A program made the position numbers and the translations under genes. 64,000 nucleotides of DNA, from NCBI RefSeq assembly GCF_024436035.1, contig NZ_JANFNG010000014.1:62001-126000 (forward strand), in the 5' to 3' direction. This document shows, piece after piece, positions 25,749-35,133 of the stretch (its first letter is position 1; each line of letters opens with the position of its first letter). The notes under the pieces were generated by a model. It did not search any database. It had not been told where the DNA came from and was given only the letters and a program-made list of their open reading frames with translations. The stretch is from Streptomyces humicola (GTDB lineage Bacteria; Actinomycetota; Actinomycetes; Streptomycetales; Streptomycetaceae).

Positions 25749-27128
25749 ATGGGTAGGCCGCCGGACTACGAGTGGGCTGTACTGGGCGAGGGCCAGGATC
25801 CGATTCCGGGGGATCCACAAGAGGTGCGCGACGAGTCGAACCGCCTGGGCCGCATGGCGCAGACGCTTCGCGACCAGATCGGGCTGCTGAAGAAGATCCA
25901 GGGCGACGAGAACCTGAACGTCGGCAAGTACGCCGACAAGATCCGCAGCACGGCCACCGAGCTCACCGGGGATCTGGAGAAGGTGGCCACGCGCTACGAG
26001 TCCGTGGCGACCTACCTCGGGAACTGGGCCAGCGATCTGGAGTACTCCCAGTCGGAGTCGCTGAGGGCTCTCGCCAAGGCCCAGCAGGCCGCGCCGACGG
26101 CGAATGCGCCTGAGATGAAGCCGGCCCCGGGATCGCCTCAGCCGAAGCTCACGCCGCAGCAGGAGCAGCAGCAAGCGGCCGCGCAGAAGGCGAAAGAGGC
26201 TGCCCAAGGAGAGATCGCTGACGCCAAGCGGCAGTTGGACAACGCTAAGAACCATCGCGATGACCGTGGCCGCTACTGGATGCAGAAGATAGAGGACTCC
26301 GACCACGACGACCTGAAGGACGGGTTCTGGGACGGCGTCTCCAACTGGATCCATGAGCACGCCGGTTTGATCAAGCTGCTGGCGGATGTGTGCACGTGGA
26401 TCGTCACGGGGCTCGTCATTCTTTCCCTGCTTATCCCGGGACTGGACATTGCGACGGGAATCCTGGCCGGATTCATGATTGCGGCCTTGGTAGGCCATAC
26501 CGCCTTGGCTCTCAACGGTGACGGTTCTTGGACAGATGTCGCCATGGACGTCTTCGCGCTCGCGACGCTGGGCGCCGCCTCCTGGGCGAAGGGAGCTCTT
26601 GAGGGAAGCGCGGATCTCGCTACCGGCCTGGGCAAGGTGCTGGGCGACGGCTCCGAGGTGGAGGAGGGCGGCGAAGCTACGGCCAAGCTGGCGGCAGACG
26701 GTGCGGATCCCGCAGAAGAGGCTTCACAGGGATTCGCCAGTCGGGCGTGGTCCGCTGTCTCGGACTGGGGCAAAGCGGTTGGCGAGAAGTTCATGGCCGG
26801 CGGCGAAAAGGACGTCGTCGAGAACATGGAGAAGATCAACAATTTCGCCGAACAGTTCCCCAACACCAGGCTTGGCGCGAACATCGTCCAACGCGCCGGC
26901 GGTCTGGTGAACGCAGTCCGCGTGATTAACGGCAGTGCCAACATTGCCGACCAGTTCGGCCACTGGGCCGGAGGCAGTGACGCGATCAACTTCATCGGAA
27001 ACCTCGCGCACGGCCACGGCTTTGAGGACGGCGACATCTTCCGGCCGATTACGGAAGGCGACACTTCGCCCTCCTGGGGCGCGTTCAACGACTTCAAAGA
27101 AATGACGACCGCAGGGATCGGTTCATGA
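25749..27128 (+). CDS. Putative type VII-secreted / LXG-like membrane-associated protein
   Basis: This 459-residue protein begins with an ESX-like helical domain (residues 1-115) starting PPDYEWAVLGEGQDPIPGDP and containing NWA at 92-94 and YSQSE (99-103), a match to the YxxxD/E secretion motif. A Gln/Ala-rich coiled linker (115-170) follows, then two hydrophobic helices (209-230, 232-255) and a helical C-terminal region with GANIVQRAGGLVNAVRVING. No recognisable nuclease or ADP-ribosylating toxin domain is visible at the C-terminus. The architecture matches proteins annotated as putative T7SS-secreted in Streptomyces. The stop overlaps the next start by ATGA. Confidence 0.7.
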   Translation: MGRPPDYEWAVLGEGQDPIPGDPQEVRDESNRLGRMAQTLRDQIGLLKKIQGDENLNVGKYADKIRSTATELTGDLEKVATRYESVATYLGNWASDLEYSQSESLRALAKAQQAAPTANAPEMKPAPGSPQPKLTPQQEQQQAAAQKAKEAAQGEIADAKRQLDNAKNHRDDRGRYWMQKIEDSDHDDLKDGFWDGVSNWIHEHAGLIKLLADVCTWIVTGLVILSLLIPGLDIATGILAGFMIAALVGHTALALNGDGSWTDVAMDVFALATLGAASWAKGALEGSADLATGLGKVLGDGSEVEEGGEATAKLAADGADPAEEASQGFASRAWSAVSDWGKAVGEKFMAGGEKDVVENMEKINNFAEQFPNTRLGANIVQRAGGLVNAVRVINGSANIADQFGHWAGGSDAINFIGNLAHGHGFEDGDIFRPITEGDTSPSWGAFNDFKEMTTAGIGS

Positions 27129-27766
27129 CCGAGAGGCAGGAGCGCCGCCCGGCACAGAGGCCGCCCGGCCCTGTGTCCGGCTACCGGCTCGTCGTACCGA
27201 ACGAATGGCACAAGGTTCCGGTCCGAAGCGGTACTGACAAGGCGATCGCCGCTCTGCTCGACAAGGCCTTCGCCAAGCACAGCCGGGACGAGGTCGCGCA
27301 GTACCGGCGTGAGCTGGAGGCCCGGCTCAAGAAGACGATCCGGCAAGCTCGCGAAAACGCCGGCGTGGACGTATTCTTGCCGCTCGGTCATCGCGAGCGG
27401 AATCTGCCGGCCTCGTTCCTCATCTCCTACGTGGAGTTCGGAAAACTCGACGCGCCCAATCCCGAGCAGGTATTGGCCGAGGTGTTGTCGACCACTGAGG
27501 GCGCAGTACCGATCGAGCTCGACGGGTCCCATGGTATGCGGACGGAACGGGTGTATGACCCTGATCCCGGACGCAACGTGGAGTATCCGTCGCGCCGCGT
27601 CGAGTACATTCTGTCAGTGCCCGGAACGGCCGACAGCTGGCTCGTCTCATCCTTCTCGACGTTCGGGGAAGGCAACCCCGACGATCAGGTGTCGAAGCTG
27701 CTCTGCACGCTGTTCGACGGGATCATGAGCACGTTGCGGTGGCAATACAGACAGGAGGCTGCGTGA
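27125..27766 (+). CDS. Hypothetical T7-cassette partner A (Mog1/PsbP- or LpqN-like fold?)
   Basis: This 213-residue soluble protein has no signal peptide or helix long enough for a membrane. It opens with a Pro-rich segment and GYRLVVPNEWHKVPVRSGTD, the type of 'VP-x-x-W' entry seen in LpqN/Mog1-PsbP-like domains. A charged helix with LEARLKKTIRQARENAGVDV follows, then beta-strands ending VEYILSVPGTADSWLVSSFS and a terminal helix. It overlaps the preceding gene by 4 nt and the following gene by 4 nt (GTGA), so all are co-translated. A chaperone or immunity role is conceivable but not shown. Confidence 0.6.
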   Translation: MTERQERRPAQRPPGPVSGYRLVVPNEWHKVPVRSGTDKAIAALLDKAFAKHSRDEVAQYRRELEARLKKTIRQARENAGVDVFLPLGHRERNLPASFLISYVEFGKLDAPNPEQVLAEVLSTTEGAVPIELDGSHGMRTERVYDPDPGRNVEYPSRRVEYILSVPGTADSWLVSSFSTFGEGNPDDQVSKLLCTLFDGIMSTLRWQYRQEAA

Positions 27767-28398
27767 GCTTCGATCAACGCAAGTCAACGGACAACTGGGC
27801 CGAGGTCGGCTGGGACCGAGAGGTATGGATCCCGGTTCCCCTCAGCTTCCAGGGCACAAAATGGCCTGACGCTGCCGAGTGGGCCACCGACTGGGCGGGT
27901 GAGCGCGTCATGCGTGCCCACGGCGAGCTGACCAAGAAGTTGATGAAGAAGGAGGTCGTGCCTCGCGCTCAGGCCCTGGTCCGCGGACGCGCCGAGATCG
28001 CCGGCAACGTGGCCGCGCACAAGATCTACTTCCACTGCCCCGACACGACGAAGACTCCCGTAGCCACCTTCATCGGCTTGTGGAAGTGCCAGGGGACAAG
28101 AGAGGAAGCGCTCCAGTTCTACGGCTACTACGGCACCAAGTCGGCTACGATCCAGCCGGAAGCTGAATGGTTCAAGACGGAGGCACTCGGGACGGGTATC
28201 AAGGCCCATTGGACCGGCGTCACCGGGCCCGGACAATATTGGCAGGCCGACTACGCCTTCCGTGACGACGAATTCGACACCGATGTACAGGTCTTCATGA
28301 TGGCGTGGGACCAGCAGCGCTTCGCGGAAGTCGTTCCCGACCTGGACAACCTTGTCCGTTCGATCCGCTGCGTCCCCTCCTCCAGCAAGAGCAACTAG
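27763..28398 (+). CDS. Hypothetical T7-cassette partner B
   Basis: This 211-residue soluble protein starts at GTG 27763 (aggagg Shine-Dalgarno 5 nt upstream), overlapping the stop of partner A. It has strands around REVWIPVPLSFQGTKWPDAA, KIYFHCPDTTKTPVATFIGL and YWQADYAFRDDEFDTDVQVF, and ends with a helix VVPDLDNLVRSIRCV. The strand order and the closing D-x-x-V-x-S-I-R helix resemble partner A, so the two may share a Mog1/PsbP-like fold. Function is unknown. A strong terminator follows. Confidence 0.6.
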   Translation: MSFDQRKSTDNWAEVGWDREVWIPVPLSFQGTKWPDAAEWATDWAGERVMRAHGELTKKLMKKEVVPRAQALVRGRAEIAGNVAAHKIYFHCPDTTKTPVATFIGLWKCQGTREEALQFYGYYGTKSATIQPEAEWFKTEALGTGIKAHWTGVTGPGQYWQADYAFRDDEFDTDVQVFMMAWDQQRFAEVVPDLDNLVRSIRCVPSSSKSN

Positions 28399-28406
28399 TT
28401 GGTGGC

Positions 28407-28442
28407 CGGTTGCGGGGACGTGACACTGCGTCCCCGCAACCG
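28407..28442. terminator. Strong terminator ending the type VII-like cassette
   Basis: Bases 28407-28420 pair with 28429-28442 (14 bp, no mismatch) across the 8-nt loop tgacactg. It separates the cassette from the convergent PH-domain gene. Confidence 0.85.
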
Positions 28443-28467
28443 ACTCGTGACTTCTGGGCCTCAGCCC

Positions 28468-28890
28468 TCACCCGATGTGCGCCCTAACGAATTCCTGGAT
28501 ATGGGCGACCTTCGCGCGGTATTCCGGGTCGGTCGAGAACCCGCCGCTGATCGGGGCACCCAGCTTGAACGGCCTGCCGTGGTGCTTGTACACCATGAGG
28601 ACCTGGCCTGACTTCGGATCGAGCTTCACCTCGCGTACCTGGTCCCACGTCACCTTGTGCCGGTAAATGCCCCGCTTCGAGTGGATGCCCGTTTCGTCGA
28701 AGGTCGAGTACGAGCCGAACATGACGACGAAGTATATGACGAACAGCATCACCGCGAAGAACACGAACGGCACCGCAACGCCGAGTGCGCCGAAGCCGCC
28801 CGCAATCACGGCGATCAGCAGCAGGACCCCGACACCGATGATCGGCGTCCACGCCTGCCGAGTCGGGAGGGTGAAACGGAGAGCGGTCAC
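28468..28890 (-). CDS. PH-domain-like two-TM membrane protein
   Basis: This 140-residue protein has two adjacent membrane helices (ALGVAVPFVFFAVMLFVIYF is the second) followed by a bacterial PH-like domain: FDETGIHSKRGIYRHKVTWD, QVREVKLDPKSGQVLMVY, and a C-terminal helix KVAHIQEFVRAHIG. It is a typical actinobacterial bPH membrane protein. Its role is unknown. It is convergent with the type VII-like cassette and may be unrelated to it. Confidence 0.75.
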   Translation of the reverse strand: MTALRFTLPTRQAWTPIIGVGVLLLIAVIAGGFGALGVAVPFVFFAVMLFVIYFVVMFGSYSTFDETGIHSKRGIYRHKVTWDQVREVKLDPKSGQVLMVYKHHGRPFKLGAPISGGFSTDPEYRAKVAHIQEFVRAHIG

Positions 28891-29028
28891 GACGACACCT
28901 TCTTGTCAGGATCTGGTCTCTGCAGCGGCATAACGCTCCCAAAGCCTGACAAGGGTTCGCAACCGAAACCGTGAGTGGCCGATGGGCAGTTGAAGGGGAA
29001 TCTGTGAAGGCTTCAGGCTCAAGGACAA

Positions 29029-29062
29029 AGGCCGCGCCTCCGCTCTCGCGGCGACGCGGCCT
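29029..29062 (-). terminator. Terminator of purNH
   Basis: aggccgcg (29029-29036) pairs with cgcggcct (29055-29062). On the minus strand it lies 19 bp after the purH stop and is followed by ttgtccttg. Confidence 0.6.
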
Positions 29063-29080
29063 CCGCCCTCCCCGGTGCGG

Positions 29081-30658
29081 TCAGTGGAAGAAGTGCCGCG
29101 TGCCCGTCAGGTACATCGTCACGCCCGCCTTCCTCGCGGCCTCGATGACCTCCTCGTCGCGGACCGAACCGCCGGGCTGGACGACGGCCTTCACGCCCGC
29201 CGCCGTCAGGACCTCCAGCCCGTCGGCGAACGGGAAGAACGCGTCCGATGCGGCGAACGAGCCCGCCGCGCGCTCAGCGCCCGCGCGCTGGACCGCGAGC
29301 CGGGCCGAGTCGACGCGGTTGACCTGGCCCATGCCGACCCCGACCGTCGCGCCATCCTTCGCGAGCAGGATCGCGTTGGACTTCACCGCCCGGCAGGCGC
29401 GCCAGGCGAAGGCCAGTTCGCGCAGGCCCGCCTCGTCGAGCGCGTCGCCGCTCGCCAGCGTCCAGTGGGCAGGGTCGTCGCCGTCCGCCTGGAAGCGGTC
29501 CTTGGCCTGGACGAGCATGCCGCCCTCGATGCGGCGGAACTCGCGCCGCTCGCACGGCTCGCCCGGGCAGCGCAGCACGCGGATGTTCTTCTTGCGGGCC
29601 AGCACCTCCACCACGCCGTCGTCGTACTCCGGGGCGACGATGACCTCGGTGAAGATCTCGGCGACCTGCTCGGCCATGGCCACGCTCACCGCACGGTTGA
29701 CGGCGATCACGCCGCCGAACGCCGAGAGCGAGTCGCAGGCGTGCGCCTTGCGGTGGGCCTCCGCCACATCCGCGCCGATTGCGATGCCGCACGGGTTGGC
29801 GTGCTTGATGATCGCGACGCACGGCTCGTCGTGGTCGTACGCCGCACGGCGCGCGGCCTCGGTGTCGACGTAGTTGTTGTACGACATCTCCTTGCCGTGC
29901 AGCTGCTCGGCAGTGGCGAGGCCGCCCCAGCGCCACGAGGTGTCGGTGTAGAGGGCGGCCGGCTGGTGCGGGTTCTCGCCGTAGCGGAGCACCTGCTTGC
30001 GCTCGAAGGCGCCGCCGAAGAAGGCGGGGAAGCCGGTGCCTTCATCCGTCGGGGCGTAGCCGCTCGCCTCGAACCAGCCGGAGACCGCGACGTCGTACGC
30101 CGCCGTGTGCTGGAACGCTTCGGCAGCGAGCCGCTTGCGCTGCTCCAGGGTGAAGCCCCCGTCCGCGGCCGCGCCCAGCACCTCCTCGTACCGCTGGGGG
30201 TTGACGACGACGGCGACCGACGGGTGGTTCTTGGCGGCGGCGCGGACCATCGACGGGCCGCCGATGTCGATCTGCTCGACGCACTCGTCGGGCGAGGCGC
30301 CGGAGGCGACGGTCTCACGGAAGGGGTAGAGGTTGACGACGACGAGCTCGAACGGTTCGACACCCAGCTGGGCGAGCTGCTCACGGTGGGCGTCGAGGCG
30401 CAGGTCGGCGAGGATGCCCGCGTGGATCTTGGGGTGGAGCGTCTTGACGCGGCCGTCGAGGCACTCGGGGAAGCCGGTCAGGTCCTGCACCTGGGTGACG
30501 GGCACCCCGGCGTCCGCGATCCGCGCGGCCGTGGACCCCGTGGAGACGAGCTCGACCCCGGCCGCGTGCAGCCCTCGGGCCAGCTCCTCCAGGCCGGTCT
30601 TGTCGTAGACGCTGACCAGGGCCCGGCGGATGGGCCGCTTCGTGGATTCGGGACTCAC
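29081..30658 (-). CDS. purH: Bifunctional AICAR transformylase / IMP cyclohydrolase
   Basis: This 525-residue PurH performs the last two steps of IMP synthesis. The N-terminal IMP cyclohydrolase domain (residues 1-200) shows [36 protein letters not shown] and [20 protein letters not shown]. The AICAR transformylase domain has [27 protein letters not shown] and [12 protein letters not shown]. The GTG start overlaps the purN stop (GTGA), so the two purine enzymes are translationally coupled. Both use formyl-THF from the FolD pathway encoded 7 kb away. Confidence 0.97.
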   Translation of the reverse strand: MSPESTKRPIRRALVSVYDKTGLEELARGLHAAGVELVSTGSTAARIADAGVPVTQVQDLTGFPECLDGRVKTLHPKIHAGILADLRLDAHREQLAQLGVEPFELVVVNLYPFRETVASGASPDECVEQIDIGGPSMVRAAAKNHPSVAVVVNPQRYEEVLGAAADGGFTLEQRKRLAAEAFQHTAAYDVAVSGWFEASGYAPTDEGTGFPAFFGGAFERKQVLRYGENPHQPAALYTDTSWRWGGLATAEQLHGKEMSYNNYVDTEAARRAAYDHDEPCVAIIKHANPCGIAIGADVAEAHRKAHACDSLSAFGGVIAVNRAVSVAMAEQVAEIFTEVIVAPEYDDGVVEVLARKKNIRVLRCPGEPCERREFRRIEGGMLVQAKDRFQADGDDPAHWTLASGDALDEAGLRELAFAWRACRAVKSNAILLAKDGATVGVGMGQVNRVDSARLAVQRAGAERAAGSFAASDAFFPFADGLEVLTAAGVKAVVQPGGSVRDEEVIEAARKAGVTMYLTGTRHFFH

Positions 30659-31308
30659 GGGACGATGACCTTTCTTCCCTCAATGCGGTAGCCGTCGCGG
30701 GCGAGGCGGCCCACGACTTCGACGAGCAGCCGTCGCTCGACTTCCTTGATGCGCTCGTGCAACGTGGTTTCGTCGTCCTCGTCGCGGACGTCGACCACGC
30801 CCTGCGCGATGATCGGACCGGTGTCGACGCCGTCGTCGACGAAGTGGACGGTGCAGCCGGTCACTTTGGCGCCGTAGGCGAGGGCGTCCCGGACGCCGTG
30901 CGTACCGGGGAAGCTCGGCAGCAGCGCCGGGTGTGTGTTGATGAACCGGCCGCCGAAGCGGTTCAGGAACTCCTTGCCGACGATCTTCATGAAACCGGCC
31001 GAGACCACGAGATCCGGTTCGTAGGAGGAGACGGCGTCGGCGAGCGCCGCGTCCCACGCCGCACGGCCACCCTTGTCCTCGTAGTCCTTGACCCGGCGTA
31101 CGAAGACCGGCAGCCCGGCGCGGCGCGCCCGCTCCAGACCGGCGATGCCGTCCCGGTCGGCCCCCACGGCGACGACCTCGGCCCCGTAGCCGGGGTCGGC
31201 GGCGATGGCGTCGAGCAGCGCCTGGAGGTTGGTGCCCGAGCCGGAGACGAGGACGACGAGGCGGGCAGGGCGAGAAGGAGGTGCGGGGGGAGTGGAGGCG
31301 GGGGCCAC
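30655..31308 (-). CDS. purN: Phosphoribosylglycinamide formyltransferase
   Basis: This 217-residue GAR transformylase transfers a formyl group from formyl-THF in purine synthesis. Motifs are [40 protein letters not shown], the catalytic segment [20 protein letters not shown] and [21 protein letters not shown] start at GTG 31308, which gives the family's usual length. An ATG at 31365 is in frame but falls inside the predicted -10 element. It overlaps purH by 4 nt. Confidence 0.94.
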   Translation of the reverse strand: MAPASTPPAPPSRPARLVVLVSGSGTNLQALLDAIAADPGYGAEVVAVGADRDGIAGLERARRAGLPVFVRRVKDYEDKGGRAAWDAALADAVSSYEPDLVVSAGFMKIVGKEFLNRFGGRFINTHPALLPSFPGTHGVRDALAYGAKVTGCTVHFVDDGVDTGPIIAQGVVDVRDEDDETTLHERIKEVERRLLVEVVGRLARDGYRIEGRKVIVP

Positions 31309-31360
31309 GGCGGGGTTCTTTCTCGCGGTGGTTTCGCGGGGGTTGAGGGGGCTGGGGCCG

Positions 31361-31388
31361 ATCATATTGTGTGGTCGTACAAACCAAG
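31361..31388 (-). promoter_or_regulatory. Predicted purN promoter
   Basis: On the minus strand TATGAT (31366-31361) is a near-consensus -10 element. A weak CTTGGT (31388-31383) lies 16 nt upstream. Transcription would start near 31355, giving a leader of about 45 nt before GTG 31308. Confidence 0.4.
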
Positions 31389-31473
31389 GGGTCAGGAAGA
31401 TCCAGGGAACCCTACGAAGGAGCCGACCGTCAGCAACGATACCGGCACCACGCCACGCCCCCGTAGGGACGGG

Positions 31474-31501
31474 TGGTGCACGCTGCCGGTAGCGTGCACC
31501 A
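31474..31501. promoter_or_regulatory. Perfect 11-bp inverted repeat upstream of a membrane gene
   Basis: tggtgcacgct (31474-31484) pairs exactly with agcgtgcacca (31491-31501) around the 6-bp centre gccggt. It ends 32 bp before the ATG at 31533. It could be an operator or an RNA hairpin in the leader. Confidence 0.55.
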
Positions 31502-31532
31502 TCAGGGGACTTGTACAGCTGATGGCAAGGGG

Positions 31533-32411
31533 ATGACGCAGACAACCATGAGCAGCGGCCGCATCACGATCATGCGCGTCCCGGGGGCGGCTTCTTCCGT
31601 CTCCCCGGTCGGCGTACCAGCGGCGGCGCTGCGCGAGCAACGCACCCCGCCCCCGCCCAGCGACACCGTCGGCAGAGCCGGCACCGCCGGCGACGACGAG
31701 CACAACCCGTTCGCGCCACCGGCCAAGGACTCCCCCGACCGCCCATGGCAGCCGCGGCTTCCCGCCGACGACGGCGGCGACCGCTGGAGCAGCAACCAGC
31801 CGCCCGAGCACCGGCCGCAGCCGCCGCGCGGTGGCCCCCGCCAGCAGCCTCCGTCCGGTCCGGGTGGCGGCTCCTCGGGCCCCGGCGGCGGGATGGGGCC
31901 GCGATTCGACGTGACCGATCCGGTGCAGCGGCGCGCCCGCTACGCGCTGCTCGCCGGCATGTGGGGGCTGTTCTTCGGGCTGTTCAGCCTGCCGGAGGTG
32001 GCACTGCTGCTGGGCGCGCTCGCGCTGTACTGGGGGATCAGTTCACTGCGCGCCCAGCCGAAGGACGACGGCTCCGGGACGGCAACGGGTGCGGCGCGTT
32101 CCCAGGTGCTGGCCGCGATGCAGCCGGGGCCGCCGCGCGACGAGGCGCCGGCCACGGGCCGTCCCGCCGCCCCGTCATCGTCCCCGTCCCCGTACGCGCG
32201 GGACCAGCGCAATCCGCAGTTCACGGCGGCGGTGAGCGGGATCATCGCGGGCCTTGTCGCACTGGCGATCGTGGCGGTGACCTTCACCTTCCAGATCGTC
32301 TACAAGGACTACTACAACTGCGTCAACAACGCGCTGACGCAGCCTGCCCGCGAATCCTGCAACAGCCTGCTTCCGAAGCAGCTGCAGTCCGTCCTCGGCG
32401 TTCAGGACTGA
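31533..32411 (+). CDS. Hypothetical membrane protein with Pro-rich N-terminus
   Basis: This 292-residue protein has a long disordered Pro/Gly-rich cytoplasmic segment (residues 1-125). Two adjacent hydrophobic stretches follow (YALLAGMWGLFFGLFSLPEV, LLLGALALYWGISSL), then a linker and a final helix FTAAVSGIIAGLVALAIVAV with an extracytoplasmic tail holding two cysteines. No named family is recognised. The start is uncertain: ATG 31533 has purines immediately before it rather than a spaced Shine-Dalgarno, and ATG 31548 is possible. It is divergent from purN and overlaps the next, convergent gene by 10 nt. Confidence 0.75.
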   Translation: MTQTTMSSGRITIMRVPGAASSVSPVGVPAAALREQRTPPPPSDTVGRAGTAGDDEHNPFAPPAKDSPDRPWQPRLPADDGGDRWSSNQPPEHRPQPPRGGPRQQPPSGPGGGSSGPGGGMGPRFDVTDPVQRRARYALLAGMWGLFFGLFSLPEVALLLGALALYWGISSLRAQPKDDGSGTATGAARSQVLAAMQPGPPRDEAPATGRPAAPSSSPSPYARDQRNPQFTAAVSGIIAGLVALAIVAVTFTFQIVYKDYYNCVNNALTQPARESCNSLLPKQLQSVLGVQD

Positions 32412-34033
32412 GCGTCCACCGACTCGCTCGCGTTGTCGGCCGCGTTGTCACTCGCATGGCCCGCGGTGCGCGGCGCGGGCATCGCCTGCACGCCCGCCTG
32501 CGGTGGGCTGTCGGCCGGTGGCTCCGGCGGGTGCTTGACCCGAGCTCGCGCCGCAGGCGCGGGCCTGGGGCCGTGCAGCCGCCACAGGCTCGCGCCGACC
32601 GCCCCCGGCACGGCGACGAGCGCCGTCCAGCCGAGCGCCGCGGCCCCCGTACGCCACCCTGTCGGGCCGAAGTCCGCGAGCATCCCGGTGCCCATCGGCC
32701 CGGCGGCGTACAGCGTGACGAGCGTCGTCAGCACACCGCACCCCACCGACCCGAGTGCGGCGGCCGCGGCCGTACGCCGAACCGTCCAGCGGTGCAGGTC
32801 GGCGCGGTCGGCCACGTACCACGCGACGACGGTCCCGGAGGCGAACGGCACGGCGAGCACGAGCCAGCCCAGCCAGGTCACCGGGGTGGCGGCGACGTGC
32901 CCGGTGGGCGCGGGCAGGGCGGTGAGCAGCGGGAAGTCGGGGATCCTGGCGGGGTAGCCGTGCGCGCCTGTCGGTGATACGACGCTGCCCACGCCGACCG
33001 AGAAGCCCGGCCCGAGCGCGTACGAGGCGGCCCACACGGCGGCGTTCGGCGTGAGCGCGGCGGCCAACAGCAGGACGGCAAAGCGGTCCGAGACCGACCG
33101 GCTGAGCCGGACGATGGATTCTCCCGCAGCCAGCCCGTGCCACAGCATCGCCACCGCGGTGAGCAGCGCGCCGCCGGCGATGAGCACGGCCACGCCGACG
33201 ACCGAGGCCCGGACCGCGACGCCGAGGGCGCCGCCGAGCGCGTCGTCGAGGATCTCGCGCGAGACGGGCAGCCGCAGCCGGGAGGTGCCCACCCCGGCGC
33301 CCGCGGCGACGACGGCGAGCAGCGGGACGAACAGCAGCGCGGAGGGCGGGGAGCTGCGCAGGGTGCCGTTCATGGTGACGAGGACGGCGACGAACGCGAC
33401 GAGCAGATATCCCGCGACGAACCAGCCGGCGACCGCGACCGGTCCGAGCGGTTCCTCCTCGTCGGATTCTCCAGGCTCTCCTGACACTCCGAATACTCCG
33501 GACGCTCCGGATACTCCGTCGGCGACGGCCCGTACCGCCGCACGCGCCTCCTCGGCGGCGTCGACAGCGTGTGCGGTTGCCCGGTAGACGAGCCAGGCGG
33601 GAAGGGCCGTCAACAGCAGCGGGGTCACACCGATCGGCACGGTGGCACCGGTGAGGGCGTCGGTGCGCAGCAGGTCGGCGCCGTGCGCGAGCAGCCACAG
33701 GGCGGCGGCCACGTGCAGCGCGGCATTCGGGCCGCTGTCGGCGTACGGCGAGGTGATCCACAAGAAGAGCACGACGACGGCGAAGACGCCGAGCCCGAGC
33801 CCTGCCGCCACCACGCCGCCGAGCATCGCGGAGGCGACCTCGGGGGCGCGCCTGGCGAGTTCGGCGCGCCGGGGGCCGAGGGAGAGCCAGAAGAGCCGGA
33901 GCAGCCGGAGCATCGACGTCGACGGTGACATCGACGGCTGCGTCGACGGTGGTGCCGACGGCTGGGCGTTCTGCCGTTCTGTCGCCCGGGGCGCTTCGGC
34001 GGCACCATCGGGTGCTTGGGTCACATCGGTCAC
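32402..34033 (-). CDS. DUF6350 (PerM-like) multispanning membrane protein
   Basis: This 543-residue protein has about ten hydrophobic helices, disordered termini and a Gly/Ser/Glu-rich loop (residues ~165-190). The order of segments (SAMLGGVVAAGLGLGVFAVV; GVTPLLLTALPAWLVYRATA; NAAVWAASYALGPGFSVGVG; FPLLTALPAPTGHVAATPVT) is that of the actinobacterial DUF6350 family, which includes the mycobacterial cell-division protein PerM. The start is uncertain (GTG 34033 or 34024). It lies downstream of the sucCD terminator on the same strand. Confidence 0.78.
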   Translation of the reverse strand: MTDVTQAPDGAAEAPRATERQNAQPSAPPSTQPSMSPSTSMLRLLRLFWLSLGPRRAELARRAPEVASAMLGGVVAAGLGLGVFAVVVLFLWITSPYADSGPNAALHVAAALWLLAHGADLLRTDALTGATVPIGVTPLLLTALPAWLVYRATAHAVDAAEEARAAVRAVADGVSGASGVFGVSGEPGESDEEEPLGPVAVAGWFVAGYLLVAFVAVLVTMNGTLRSSPPSALLFVPLLAVVAAGAGVGTSRLRLPVSREILDDALGGALGVAVRASVVGVAVLIAGGALLTAVAMLWHGLAAGESIVRLSRSVSDRFAVLLLAAALTPNAAVWAASYALGPGFSVGVGSVVSPTGAHGYPARIPDFPLLTALPAPTGHVAATPVTWLGWLVLAVPFASGTVVAWYVADRADLHRWTVRRTAAAAALGSVGCGVLTTLVTLYAAGPMGTGMLADFGPTGWRTGAAALGWTALVAVPGAVGASLWRLHGPRPAPAARARVKHPPEPPADSPPQAGVQAMPAPRTAGHASDNAADNASESVDAQS

Positions 34034-34145
34034 ATCAGCCCATGCTGCCAATAACGTCCGTTCAGCCCCGGGAGCGGACGAATGGTCGTCGTGTCGCGGT
34101 GAGGCGCCACCCAACGGCGCGCAGCAAACCCTGCAAGCGCAGCAA

Positions 34146-34193
34146 AAGGGCGCGGGCCTGGATCCCTGGCCAGGGATTCAGGCCCGCGCCTTT
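34146..34193 (-). terminator. Long intrinsic terminator of sucCD
   Basis: A stem of more than 20 bp, essentially 34146-34169 with 34170-34193 and only G-T mismatches, is followed on the minus strand by cccttttgct. It is placed 36 bp after the sucD stop. Confidence 0.88.
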
Positions 34194-34228
34194 CTTTCGT
34201 ACCGTTTCGTACCGTTCTGCGCCTGCGG

Positions 34229-35113
34229 TCAGCCGCCGAGCGCGGCCCGTGCCAGGCGCGCGGTCTCGGACGGCGTCTTGCCGACCTTGACACCCGCGGC
34301 CTCCAGGGCCTCCTTCTTCGCCTGGGCGGTGCCGGACGAGCCGGAGACGATCGCGCCGGCGTGGCCCATCGTCTTGCCCTCGGGGGCGGTGAAGCCTGCG
34401 ACGTAGCCGACGACGGGCTTGGTCACGTGCTCCTTGATGTAGGCCGCCGCGCGCTCCTCCGCGTCGCCGCCGATCTCGCCGATCATCACGATCAGGTCGG
34501 TCTCGGGGTCGTCCTGGAAGGCCTTGAGGCAGTCGATGTGGGTGGTGCCGATGATCGGGTCACCGCCGATGCCGACCGCCGACGAGAAGCCGATGTCGCG
34601 CAGCTCGTACATCATCTGGTAGGTCAGCGTGCCGGACTTCGACACCAGGCCGATGCGGCCCGGCTTCGTGATGTCCGACGGGATGATGCCCGCGTTGGAC
34701 TGGCCGGGGGTGATCAGGCCCGGGCAGTTCGGGCCGATGATGCGGGTCTTGTTGCCCTTGGCGCCCGCGTACGCCCAGAACGAGGCGGTGTCGTGCACCG
34801 CGATGCCCTCGGTGATCACGACGGCGAGCGGGATCTCGGCGTCGATCGCCTCGATGACCGCGTCCTTGGTGAACTTCTCCGGCACGAAGATGACGGTGAC
34901 GTCGGCGCCGGTGGCCTCGATGGCCTCCTTGACGGTGCCGAAGACCGGGATCTCCTGGCCGTCGAAGTCGACCTTCTGGCCGGCCTTGCGCGGGTTGACG
35001 CCGCCGACGATGTTGGTGCCGGAGGCGAGCATCCGCCGGGTGTGCTTCTGGCCCTCGGACCCGGTCATCCCCTGGACGATGACCTTGCTTTCCTTGGTGA
35101 GGAAGATAGCCAT
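34229..35113 (-). CDS. sucD: Succinyl-CoA synthetase alpha subunit
   Basis: This 294-residue alpha subunit makes succinate plus ATP/GTP from succinyl-CoA in the TCA cycle. [20 protein letters not shown] is the family start. The CoA-binding Rossmann region, [20 protein letters not shown], and [20 protein letters not shown] are present, the last with the His that is transiently phosphorylated (GHAGAI). It lies 20 bp after sucC. Confidence 0.97.
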   Translation of the reverse strand: MAIFLTKESKVIVQGMTGSEGQKHTRRMLASGTNIVGGVNPRKAGQKVDFDGQEIPVFGTVKEAIEATGADVTVIFVPEKFTKDAVIEAIDAEIPLAVVITEGIAVHDTASFWAYAGAKGNKTRIIGPNCPGLITPGQSNAGIIPSDITKPGRIGLVSKSGTLTYQMMYELRDIGFSSAVGIGGDPIIGTTHIDCLKAFQDDPETDLIVMIGEIGGDAEERAAAYIKEHVTKPVVGYVAGFTAPEGKTMGHAGAIVSGSSGTAQAKKEALEAAGVKVGKTPSETARLARAALGG

Positions 35114-35133
35114 GGCTTTGGTGACCTCGTCCC

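Noticed and set aside
29075-30691. Plus-strand open frame opposite purH
   Set aside because: Composition and coordinates follow purH exactly; purH is unambiguous.
31309-31365. Extension of purN to ATG 31365
   Set aside because: That ATG is part of the best -10 element (TATGAT) and would give an N-terminus longer than the family norm.
33470-33515. Short near-repeats (ctccggatactcc type) considered as an intergenic repeat
   Set aside because: They lie inside the DUF6350 coding sequence and encode a Gly/Ser/Val-rich loop.
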